Assembly (NCBI GenBank): GCA_035293845.1
Contig: DATGMB010000144.1
Span: 1 to 33,392, forward strand
From: DATGMB01 sp035293845
GTDB taxonomy: Bacteria; Acidobacteriota; Terriglobia; Bryobacterales; Bryobacteraceae
DNA length: 33,392 nucleotides
Direction: 5' to 3'
Part shown: piece by piece, positions 9,313 through 16,063 of the stretch
Layout of the letters: the number at the start of each line of letters is the position of its first letter
Numbering within the stretch: the first letter of the stretch is position 1
Program-made: the position numbers and the translations under genes
Notes under the pieces: generated by a model
The model's database searches: none
Told to the model about the DNA's origin: nothing
What the model saw: only the letters and a program-made list of their open reading frames with translations

Positions 9313-9741
9313 CTAGGTGACCGTACGTCCAGTCAGGTTGAAGTGGCGCGCCGCCGCGAGCAGGTGGCGGTCGTTTGTCCATATCTCGGATTCGCCGTAT
9401 ACCGAGGCCGTGGTGAGGTGCATGGCATCACCAGCTCTCAAAAACACGCCGGGAGGCAGTGTGCTTACCAAGTATGCGCAGCGCCGCAAGAGAGCGTCGG
9501 TTACCGGAATCAGTGTCCAGACATCGGCGTCAATGTCCTCAAGGAAGCGGCGGAGGAGAACATGCGCTTCCGTTGGGCTGAGGGCGCCCTCACGAACGTG
9601 GCGGTGAAGCACACAGGTGACTTCCGGAATAGCCCATGCGGAACAGATGCGCGTCTCGGCGTCCCGCATCATCTGCCGGACCGCCGCTGAATCCGGCTCG
9701 TTTATGTATACCTTGGCCAGGTAGGCGGAGTCGACGTACAC
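9313..9741 (-). CDS. vapC: PIN-domain ribonuclease toxin (VapC family)
   Basis: A 142-residue PIN-domain protein. VapC toxins are Mg-dependent RNases that cut tRNA or rRNA until bound by an antitoxin. The acidic residues expected in the active site are present: Asp4 (MYVDSAYLAK), Glu40 (AIPEVTC), Asp105 (RAGDAMHL) and Asp124 (WTNDRHLL). The start is GTG, two bases after the stop of the antitoxin gene, so the pair is co-transcribed and probably translationally coupled, antitoxin first as usual. The gene is full length with no lesion, so it is likely active. The RNA target cannot be told from sequence. Confidence 0.92.
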   Translation of the reverse strand: MYVDSAYLAKVYINEPDSAAVRQMMRDAETRICSAWAIPEVTCVLHRHVREGALSPTEAHVLLRRFLEDIDADVWTLIPVTDALLRRCAYLVSTLPPGVFLRAGDAMHLTTASVYGESEIWTNDRHLLAAARHFNLTGRTVT

Positions 9742-9743
9742 GC

Positions 9744-9968
9744 TCAGCGGTCTTCCTCGAGGAATCTACCGCTATCACCAGGCACTTGGGGAAATGTTTC
9801 CCAAAGGTCGCGGTGTTCCGGCAGCGGCGGCTGCTTGCGCTTACCGATCGGCCGCAATTCCGCCACCGGCTCGCCCCGCCGCTCAATGACGATCACCTCG
9901 CCCTGCTCGGCATCGCGCACCAGCTCCGAGGTCCGAATCCGCAGATCGCGAATGGACGCCTTTCTCAT
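9744..9968 (-). CDS. Phd/YefM-type antitoxin
   Basis: A 74-residue protein starting MRKASIRDLRIRTSELVRDA, followed by EVIVIERRGEPVAELRPI. This is the standard Phd/YefM DNA-binding N-terminal fold, in which the dimer binds an operator and the C-terminal tail (here rich in Pro, Glu and Asp) wraps the toxin. It lies directly upstream of the PIN toxin. Regulation is suggested by the long inverted repeat that covers its start codon (9967-9987). The family normally autorepresses its own promoter, more strongly when the toxin is bound. Confidence 0.92.
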   Translation of the reverse strand: MRKASIRDLRIRTSELVRDAEQGEVIVIERRGEPVAELRPIGKRKQPPLPEHRDLWETFPQVPGDSGRFLEEDR

Positions 9969-9987
9969 GTGCTACATTGTAGCACAT
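9967..9987 (-). promoter_or_regulatory. operator-like palindrome over the antitoxin start
   Basis: Two perfect 10-bp arms, ATGTGCTACA (9967-9976) and TGTAGCACAT (9978-9987), are separated by one base. The left arm contains the antitoxin start codon (complement of 9966-9968). On the minus strand the centre reads TACAAT (9981-9976), seven bases from the start codon, so the operator and a -10 box coincide. Binding here by the Phd-type antitoxin would block RNA polymerase, as in other toxin-antitoxin loci. There is no T-tract, so it is not a terminator. Confidence 0.7.
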
Positions 9988-10009
9988 CGAGACTCAAGCC
10001 GGCGATCCC

Positions 10010-11542
10010 TCACGACGCCTGCGCCCGCTGCGCCACCTCCTGCACCGGCACCGCCAGCGCCGTCCCGGCTTCCTCGACCGCCCGCAGCATCCGCAGCAGC
10101 AACTCCTGTTGCAGCGCCAGGAACTCGTCGCCGTTCACCGTCCTGACGTACGCCACCACCTCGACATCCAGCGAATACGGGCCCACGCCGATGAACCGCA
10201 CCGGAATCTCGCCCGTCTCCACCTTCTCGTTCCCCTTCAAAATGGCGCCGATGCCGGACAGCACCTTGAGGAGCTGCTCCGACGTCGTGTCCCGCCGCAG
10301 GTTCAGCACCGGATGAAACAGGAACTTATCCCGCCGCGACACGTTCTCGAGCGGCATCGAGGAGAACTGGCTGTTCGGAATGCTGATGATCGTGCGGTCC
10401 GCGGTTTGAATCCGCGTCGAACGCAGCCCGATATGCAACACCGTGCCGGTATGGTCGCCGAACTTGCAGACATCCCCGACCAGGACCGGGCGGTCGCCGA
10501 TCACCGAGATGCCGCCGAACAGGTTCTCGATCGTCTTCTGCGCCGCCAGCGCGATCGCCAGTCCGCCGACGCCCAGTCCTGCCAGAATCGTGGACGTGTT
10601 GTAGCCCCACGCGCTGATCACGCTCAAAATGGCGAGAACGTAGAGCGACAGCTTCACGACCTGGCGCCCGAGCGGAAGAAACGACAGGCTCACCCCGTGC
10701 ATGCGCGGGTCGAGGCGCTTGCGCCATCGGTCGGCCAGCAGGTCCGCCAGCACTGCGGCCGCCCAAGCCAGTCCCAAGGCCATGGCGAGCGCCAGCGCGC
10801 GCTCCACGAACATCCGCGCGATGGCCGCCGGCGGCGCGAATTCCACCGCAATCCGGAGCCCGGTTACCGCGAGCAGAATGCGGAATGGCCCCTTCAGCGC
10901 AGGAGCATTCAACACCGGGCGGAGCGCCCTCACCACTCCCGATGCCAATACCGGCGTCACAAACCATAGCGCCAGCCCGGCCAGCACCAGCCCAATCCAG
11001 CGCCACACCGGCGTGTCGAAAAGCTCGAAAGTAACCAGCGCCTGCGGCAGCCACTTTTCGAGTCCTGTTTCCTGGATCAGTTGATGCGCCTGGGGAATCA
11101 GCGGCAGGCTGTCGGAGGCGACCAGCCAGACGCGTTGTCCGGGCCGCCGTTCCACGCGCTCCATTTGCAGTTCCAGGGTTTGAGAGCCCACGTGGAAAGT
11201 GGCCAGCTTCTCGCGGGCGACGTCGAGTCCATCCGACGTATCGCCCATCGGATCGCGGCTGAGCGTCGTGATATCGAACTGGGTATCATCGAGCAGATCT
11301 TCGAGTTGGGCCGCCAGCGCCGGACCGTTCTTGGCTACATCCGCGGGCGGCATTTTGCGGAGATCGAGGTAGTGAGCCGCTTTCGCATAGTTCTTGGCGT
11401 GGCACGCCTCCAGAAACTGGAAAATGCTTTCCTGCGGGCTGGTCCGTCCGAGCGGGTCGACCGGCTTTGGGGCGGGTGTCTGGGCCCACAACCCACTGGG
11501 CATCAGCGCCAGCGCGCAGAACGGTATCAAAAATGACTTCAC
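10010..11542 (-). CDS. MscS-family mechanosensitive ion channel
   Basis: A small-conductance mechanosensitive channel of the inner membrane that opens under membrane tension to release solutes. I chose the GTG at 11542 because it gives a compact signal peptide (MKSFLIPFCALALMPSGLWA); an ATG at 11596 would add 18 polar residues and has no ribosome-binding site. The order is signal peptide, a periplasmic domain of about 140 residues (IFQFLEACHAKNYAKAAHYL), several membrane helices, and the Gly/Ala-rich pore helix GLGVGGLAIALAAQKTIENL. The MscS beta domain follows (GDVCKFGDHTGTVLHIGLRS, then IISIPNSQFSSMPLENVSRR) and the alpha/beta vestibule comes last. At 510 residues it is longer than E. coli MscS (286) because of the N-terminal extension. 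The stop lies 41 bp before the antitoxin start on the same strand. Confidence 0.92.
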   Translation of the reverse strand: MKSFLIPFCALALMPSGLWAQTPAPKPVDPLGRTSPQESIFQFLEACHAKNYAKAAHYLDLRKMPPADVAKNGPALAAQLEDLLDDTQFDITTLSRDPMGDTSDGLDVAREKLATFHVGSQTLELQMERVERRPGQRVWLVASDSLPLIPQAHQLIQETGLEKWLPQALVTFELFDTPVWRWIGLVLAGLALWFVTPVLASGVVRALRPVLNAPALKGPFRILLAVTGLRIAVEFAPPAAIARMFVERALALAMALGLAWAAAVLADLLADRWRKRLDPRMHGVSLSFLPLGRQVVKLSLYVLAILSVISAWGYNTSTILAGLGVGGLAIALAAQKTIENLFGGISVIGDRPVLVGDVCKFGDHTGTVLHIGLRSTRIQTADRTIISIPNSQFSSMPLENVSRRDKFLFHPVLNLRRDTTSEQLLKVLSGIGAILKGNEKVETGEIPVRFIGVGPYSLDVEVVAYVRTVNGDEFLALQQELLLRMLRAVEEAGTALAVPVQEVAQRAQAS

Positions 11543-11777
11543 CTTACCAGTTTCGCCCCAACCGGAAAGTAGCCGCCACCTCCGCGTCTGATGCATGCCC
11601 GCGCTGATTGAAAGTTGATATGCCTCGGGACTCAGCGGCCAGCGCGCCCTGGCTGGGCCGCAAGTCCCCTTCTCATCGGGGAAGGCAAAAAACTTGTTGA
11701 AAACACGATACTTGTAACGTAAACGTACCTGTTGTTACTTCCACAATGGGACGTGTCGAGTCCATTCTGACCACATA

Positions 11778-12854
11778 ATGTTGATTTCGGCAATCGATCG
11801 CTTCTCACTGTTGAGGCTCGCGGCCGTGTTCTGGCTCGGCGGGGGACTCGCTCAGGCGGGGACTTTTCTCTTCACGACCATCGATGACCCGAGCGCCCAG
11901 TTCTATCCCGCCACGTACGCCAATGCGCTGAACAACAGCGGTGTGATCACAGGCTCGTACTCGACGTCCGAGTTCCACTCGACCGGGTTTATCTATAACG
12001 GCGGCGCTTTTTCCACGATTTCCGACACGAAATTTCAAATTGGCAGCTCGGTCAACGATACCAACCCGACTGGCATCAACGATTCGGGGGTGATCGTCGG
12101 CTCCTATCGCAACTTATTCGGCACCAACGGATTCGTGTACAGTAACGGCACTTTCACGGATATCGACGTCGCCGGAGCGTTCGACACTTACGCCACCGGA
12201 ATCAACAATTCCGGGCAAATCGTTGGCTATTCCTACAACGGGACCAGCTACAGTGGTTTTTTGGATTCGAGTGGGTCCTTTGCCTCCCTAAACGATCCGC
12301 ACGCGGGCAACTCCTTCGGACAAGGGACGTATCCCTTCAGTATTAATGCTTCGGGAGCAGTCGTAGGCTATTACGTCGATAGCAACAACGTTGCTCACGG
12401 GTTTCTGGAGCAGAACGGCGTCTTCACCACGCTGGACGACCCGAACGCAAGTCAGGTCGCCCAGGAAGGAACCTACGCCAGGGGCATCAATAATCTGGGC
12501 CAGATTGTCGGTTATTCCATCGCGTCCGGAACCGGCCAGGACCTCGGACTCGATTATCACGGCTTCCTGTTCAGTAGCGGCTCCTTCACCACGATCGATA
12601 ACCCCGGCGCGATCGCGACCGGCGCCACGGAGGTTACCGGCATCAACGATCTCGGGCAGATCGTCGGCCAGTTCACTTGCGCCACGTGCGGCGATAACTA
12701 CCAGGGATTTTTCGCTACGCCCAACGGGCAGTCGGCTGCTCCTGAACCCTCCACCTGCCCGTTGTTCATCATCGGCACGATCATGGTAAGCTTTTTTCAT
12801 CGCGGACACGGGTGCAAGCGGCCTCCAGGGCGGGCCCGGTCAGGAGGCCATTGA
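11778..12854 (+). CDS. exported HAF-repeat protein with PEP-CTERM-like sorting tail
   Basis: A 358-residue protein with a signal peptide (cut near LAQAG, residues 23-28). About six imperfect repeats follow, spaced roughly 45-50 residues apart, each with a core like GINNSGQIVGYS (near residues 50, 99, 141, 188, 236 and 288). This is the HAF repeat, thought to form an extracellular beta-propeller-like fold. Near the C-terminus AAPEPST (320-326), a hydrophobic stretch (327-340) and a basic run (HRGHGCKR) match the PEP-CTERM layout recognised by exosortase, so surface anchoring or export with exopolysaccharide is inferred. The last 15 or so residues look like read-through into the next gene's upstream region. 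A 180-bp gap precedes the gene. Function beyond a surface protein is unknown. Confidence 0.85.
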   Translation: MLISAIDRFSLLRLAAVFWLGGGLAQAGTFLFTTIDDPSAQFYPATYANALNNSGVITGSYSTSEFHSTGFIYNGGAFSTISDTKFQIGSSVNDTNPTGINDSGVIVGSYRNLFGTNGFVYSNGTFTDIDVAGAFDTYATGINNSGQIVGYSYNGTSYSGFLDSSGSFASLNDPHAGNSFGQGTYPFSINASGAVVGYYVDSNNVAHGFLEQNGVFTTLDDPNASQVAQEGTYARGINNLGQIVGYSIASGTGQDLGLDYHGFLFSSGSFTTIDNPGAIATGATEVTGINDLGQIVGQFTCATCGDNYQGFFATPNGQSAAPEPSTCPLFIIGTIMVSFFHRGHGCKRPPGRARSGGH

Positions 12855-12915
12855 AGCGCAACTGACGCGCATTCTGGCCAGCAAGGAGTTCCGCCACTCC
12901 GGGCGCCGCCGCGCG

Positions 12916-14679
12916 TTGCTGCGCTGGACCGTAGAGCGCGCCCTCCATGGCGCGGAAGGCCCGGTCAAGGAACATGAAATCGGCTTGGCGGTGTTCGGCA
13001 AGCCGGCATCGTGGGACCCGCGCATCGATCCCATCGTACGCGTCGAGTTTAGCCGGATGCGCCAGAAGCTCCGTGATTATTATCAAGGCCACGGCGCAAC
13101 CGATCCGGTCATCATTGAATTCCCTTTTCGCCAGTATCTTCCGGTCCTCACCTGGGCAGCGGCGAAAGCGGAGCAGCCTTCCGCGCAGGCGGGCTTCCCA
13201 ACGGTGGAAATACCTTCCCGGCGGAGCCGCTGGGGACTGGCGATGGCGCTTGTCCTGGTGGTGCTGGGCGCAGGCGTTTTTGTGGCCTGGCGACGGTCGA
13301 GTACGCCGCCACCCATTACAACGATTGCCGTCCTGCCCTTCCTGGATCTGACGTCCGGCGGCCAGTATGAATACCTGAGCAATGGATTTACCGAGGAATT
13401 GACCAATTCGCTCGCCATGGTGAAAGGGTTGCGAGTAATCGCGCGAACCTCGGCGTTTCAGTTCAAAGGAAAGAACACGGATGTGCGGCAGATCGGGCGT
13501 CTGCTGGGGGCTGGCGCCGTGGTAGAAGGCAGCATTCTAAGTCAAGGCGATCGCTTTCGTGTCATGGTCCGGTTGAATCGCACCGCCGACGGCACTCACG
13601 TGTGGCAAGCCCAGTACGACCGCGAAGCAAGAGATGTGCTCGGAGTTGAGGATGAAATCACGCAGGCCGTAGCGGGCGCATTGCGGGTGAGGCTGGTCTC
13701 GCCGCCCGCGGCCGAGTTCGATCCCGGCCAGCAAGCTCTCGACGAGTACATGAAAGGGATTGACCAGGAGAGGAAGTCCGATCCGGCTTCGCTGCGGTCG
13801 GCTGAGGCGCATTACCAGGATGCGATCCGCCTCGCGCCCCTTTACGCGCTGGCTCATGCGCGATTGGGGAGCGTACACCTCGGCCTGTCTGCTCAAACCG
13901 GCCCGGCGCAGCAAGCGGAATTGGATGATGCCCGGCGAGAACTGGAGGCCGCCGTTTCGCTTGACCCCAGGCTTCCGGTAGCCAGCGCCGGATTGGTTTT
14001 GGTCAATTATCTCCTCAACTGGGATTGGCCGAGCGCCGAAGCGGGATTCCGGCGCGCCTTGGCGTTGTCCCCCAGCAGCGCTGCTCATCAGACTTACGCT
14101 TGGGCGCTGATGACTCGCGGGCGCTTCGCGGAATCCGAGCGGCACTACCGCGAAGCGATTGAGCTGGACCCCTTGAACTGCCTGCTTCGCTACAATCTGG
14201 CGACGCTATTCAGCAGGGAAAGGCGCGCTGCCGCGGCGCGGCAGGAGTTGGCCTCCTGCCTCGACCGTGACCCTGGGTGGTTCTTCGGCCAATTGGCTCT
14301 CGGCTATTTTGAACTGTTTGATAACCGTCCGGAGGCGGCCTTGAGCGACTTACATCGGGCGGCAAGCCTTGCGCCCGGAAGCCCGGTAATTGAACCGGGA
14401 TTGGCAATCGCCTACGCCGAAAGCGGACGTCGACTGGAGGCGCAGGCGCTGATGCGGCAGATGGAATCGCAATCCGATGCAAAGCGCTACGTGCGTTACC
14501 AGTTGGGCTTGGTCAGCGCATACCTCGGGAATCGCGACCGGCTTTTCTATTGGCTCGGCCGATCGGTGGATTCTCACGAGCAGCACGCGCTGAACATGCG
14601 GATCGATCCGGTCCTCGCTCCATACCAGCAGGACCCGCGGATGATCGCATTGGAGCGGCGCACCGGATTGATCCAGTGA
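12916..14679 (+). CDS. membrane TPR protein with TolB-like domain and truncated-looking N-terminal module
   Basis: 587 residues from the TTG at 12916. The N-terminal 90 residues (KEHEIGLAVFGKPASWDPRI, then RIDPIVRVEFSRMRQKLRDY) belong to a module common at the start of acidobacterial TPR proteins and presumed regulatory. One membrane helix follows at about 105-125. Then comes a cytoplasmic-membrane-anchored TolB/FlgO-like domain, TIAVLPFLDLTSGGQYEYLS to GAGAVVEGSILSQGDRFRVM, of the kind COG5616 describes, and finally many TPR repeats (about 270-570). The module normally extends some 20 residues further upstream. That sequence is present in frame (QLTRILASKEF) back to a stop at 12787-12789, but without ATG, GTG or TTG, so the true start may be unusual (see findings). 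It probably senses or transduces a signal; no enzyme motif is visible. Confidence 0.85.
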   Translation: MLRWTVERALHGAEGPVKEHEIGLAVFGKPASWDPRIDPIVRVEFSRMRQKLRDYYQGHGATDPVIIEFPFRQYLPVLTWAAAKAEQPSAQAGFPTVEIPSRRSRWGLAMALVLVVLGAGVFVAWRRSSTPPPITTIAVLPFLDLTSGGQYEYLSNGFTEELTNSLAMVKGLRVIARTSAFQFKGKNTDVRQIGRLLGAGAVVEGSILSQGDRFRVMVRLNRTADGTHVWQAQYDREARDVLGVEDEITQAVAGALRVRLVSPPAAEFDPGQQALDEYMKGIDQERKSDPASLRSAEAHYQDAIRLAPLYALAHARLGSVHLGLSAQTGPAQQAELDDARRELEAAVSLDPRLPVASAGLVLVNYLLNWDWPSAEAGFRRALALSPSSAAHQTYAWALMTRGRFAESERHYREAIELDPLNCLLRYNLATLFSRERRAAAARQELASCLDRDPGWFFGQLALGYFELFDNRPEAALSDLHRAASLAPGSPVIEPGLAIAYAESGRRLEAQALMRQMESQSDAKRYVRYQLGLVSAYLGNRDRLFYWLGRSVDSHEQHALNMRIDPVLAPYQQDPRMIALERRTGLIQ

Positions 14680-14701
14680 TGCCTGCAGCGCCCGTGCGTG
14701 C

Positions 14702-15157
14702 TCAAGGCCGAGGCTGCCGCGTATGGTTTCGGAGACCAAAGGAGGGCGTCCGCGCCACGCCGGCCAGAAAATCTCCGGAAACAATCCGCCTGCTCTCCGG
14801 CACCTCACGGTTGTAAGCGTAGACCCACACCTCGGCGACACTGCCGTCCTCCATAACGGCTCCCGTCTTCACTCGCTCGAATTGATGCGGTCGCGGATCG
14901 TCGGGCGCGCAGCCCTCGTAGGCATCGAGGGCCCTCAGCGTGGCTTCGGGATCTCTCAACAGATACACCTCGCCTCTCGCCCAATGCTCCCCGCTCTTCG
15001 ATAGCTTCAGTCCCGGATAGCCGCCCAGCCGGTATAGCCGGCCGCGCACGCGGGCCTTGCCCATAAAAACGCTTCCGGCCCGCAGGAGACACGCGAATTC
15101 GTTGTGAAACTCGCTGCGCAGGGTTCCGTAAACGAAAAGCGATGGCGCGCCGGTCAC
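14702..15157 (-). CDS. gamma-glutamylcyclotransferase-like (GGCT/AIG2) protein
   Basis: A 151-residue GGCT-fold protein. The family releases 5-oxoproline from gamma-glutamyl amino acids or related compounds. Visible hallmarks are SLFVYGTLRS (residues 6-15), which forms the substrate loop, YPGL (47-50), and the catalytic-type Glu81 in LDAYEGC. The GTG at 15157 is chosen because it overlaps the stop of the upstream MEDS gene as GTGA (a four-base overlap) and starts right before the fold. A longer frame to 15274 exists but would lie inside the neighbour. It is thus co-translated with the MEDS protein, which suggests shared function. The native substrate is unknown. Its end is 22 bp from the convergent TPR gene. 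Confidence 0.85.
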   Translation of the reverse strand: MTGAPSLFVYGTLRSEFHNEFACLLRAGSVFMGKARVRGRLYRLGGYPGLKLSKSGEHWARGEVYLLRDPEATLRALDAYEGCAPDDPRPHQFERVKTGAVMEDGSVAEVWVYAYNREVPESRRIVSGDFLAGVARTPSFGLRNHTRQPRP

Positions 15158-15927
15158 GCCCGCGCCCGGCCGGTGGCAAAACGCCGCGCCCGCATCAGAA
15201 TCTCGTCGGAGCAATCCGGCAGATGATTGCGAATCCAAAGCACCGCCGCCTGGCCCGGCGGCATCTTGCTCCATTCCGGGTGGGGCATAAACGCCATGGT
15301 CGCGCTTACCACGCCCGCACGGCTGCCTAGCACTTCGCGCATCGCCCGGTCGATCGCGTCCATCATCGTTTCTTCGGGAAAGCCTGGCGCTATGTCGGAA
15401 TGCGCGCGGAATATCCGGTGGAGCACAGCTTCCTGGAACTCGCGGCCGAATACGTCAATCTCGTACCCGCAATAAAGGCTGAGACCGCCTTCGGCCAGCA
15501 GCCGGTTCCAAAAGGCCTCCAGCCGGTCCGCCGCGTCCGCCTTGCCCACGTTCCAGAGCAGGCCGACCATCTCCCCGTACGCCCGCACTTCCGTACCCCC
15601 GGTCCGCGCGCGCAACCCGCGCACCAACGCGCCGACCACCGCGTCGAAGCGTTCCCAAACGGGCTCGTCCGCCTCCATGAAGCTGGCCAGAACCTCGGAG
15701 GCCTCCGCCACAACCAACCGTTCCTGCGCCGCCGCCGGGCCGAGATCGCCCACCTGTTTCCGGATCTCGTCCACAATCTCCGAGGCGCGCTCTGCCGCCG
15801 CGATCACAATCCCGCCGCCGGAGCGCACCCCTTCGGCCACAAACGCACCGGCGTTGCGCGCCAACGAGTGGTCTCCGGCGCCGAACTGCACCACGTGATT
15901 GTGGCCCGCGTGCTCCCCAGTAATCAT
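15154..15927 (-). CDS. MEDS-domain (DcmR-type) sensory protein
   Basis: A 257-residue protein whose first 185 residues match the MEDS domain (methanogen/methylotroph DcmR sensory domain): HNHVVQFGAGDHSLARNAGA, then GVRSGGGIVIAAAERASEIV, VRAYGEMVGLLWNVGKADAA and LSLYCGYEIDVFG. MEDS domains are thought to sense small hydrocarbon-derived ligands and often sit next to histidine kinases or anti-sigma regulators. A C-terminal part of about 75 residues (WSKMPPGQAAVLWIRNHLPD) has no motif I recognise. It overlaps the GGCT gene by four bases and lies divergent to the PAS hybrid kinase 135 bp away, so the three may be one signalling unit (inference). AAAGG directly abuts the ATG; the 5' leader on the minus strand is otherwise ordinary. 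Confidence 0.85.
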   Translation of the reverse strand: MITGEHAGHNHVVQFGAGDHSLARNAGAFVAEGVRSGGGIVIAAAERASEIVDEIRKQVGDLGPAAAQERLVVAEASEVLASFMEADEPVWERFDAVVGALVRGLRARTGGTEVRAYGEMVGLLWNVGKADAADRLEAFWNRLLAEGGLSLYCGYEIDVFGREFQEAVLHRIFRAHSDIAPGFPEETMMDAIDRAMREVLGSRAGVVSATMAFMPHPEWSKMPPGQAAVLWIRNHLPDCSDEILMRARRFATGRARA

Positions 15928-16021
15928 CCTTTAGCTCGCCTCACTGTTATCTTACAAGTGTATGCGCAGGCGTGCCGGTTTACGGCCGGCCCGAGGCGCC
16001 AAACCCGGAATTGTCATCGAA

Positions 16022-16063
16022 ATGAAGGAGGGCGGCGCTCCGCCGTATGGGGCCCCACGCTGA
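16022..16063 (+). other. possible 13-residue leader ORF ending in TGATG at the kinase start
   Basis: ATG 16022 opens a 13-codon frame that ends with TGA 16061-16063. The final A is also the first base of the kinase ATG (TGATG). Such junctions often couple translation. The kinase ATG has no nearby Shine-Dalgarno site of its own, while AAGGAGG lies inside the leader. The peptide may have no role itself. Confidence 0.25.

Noticed and set aside
11665..11682. TCCCC/GGGGA hairpin upstream of the HAF gene as terminator or attenuator
   Set aside because: Only five base pairs and no T-tract; not distinguishable from chance in GC-rich DNA.
11697..11725. TTGAAA and TAAACG with 17-bp spacing as a sigma-70 promoter of the HAF gene
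   Set aside because: The -10 match is poor and no other support was found.
12792..12797. Programmed frameshift at TTTTTT joining the HAF and TPR proteins
   Set aside because: It would fuse an exported surface protein to a cytosolic module, which makes little sense; kept only as one alternative in the findings.
15400..16062. 221-residue N-terminal extension of the hybrid kinase
   Set aside because: It is antisense to the MEDS gene and has no domain; the kinase starts at or after 16063.
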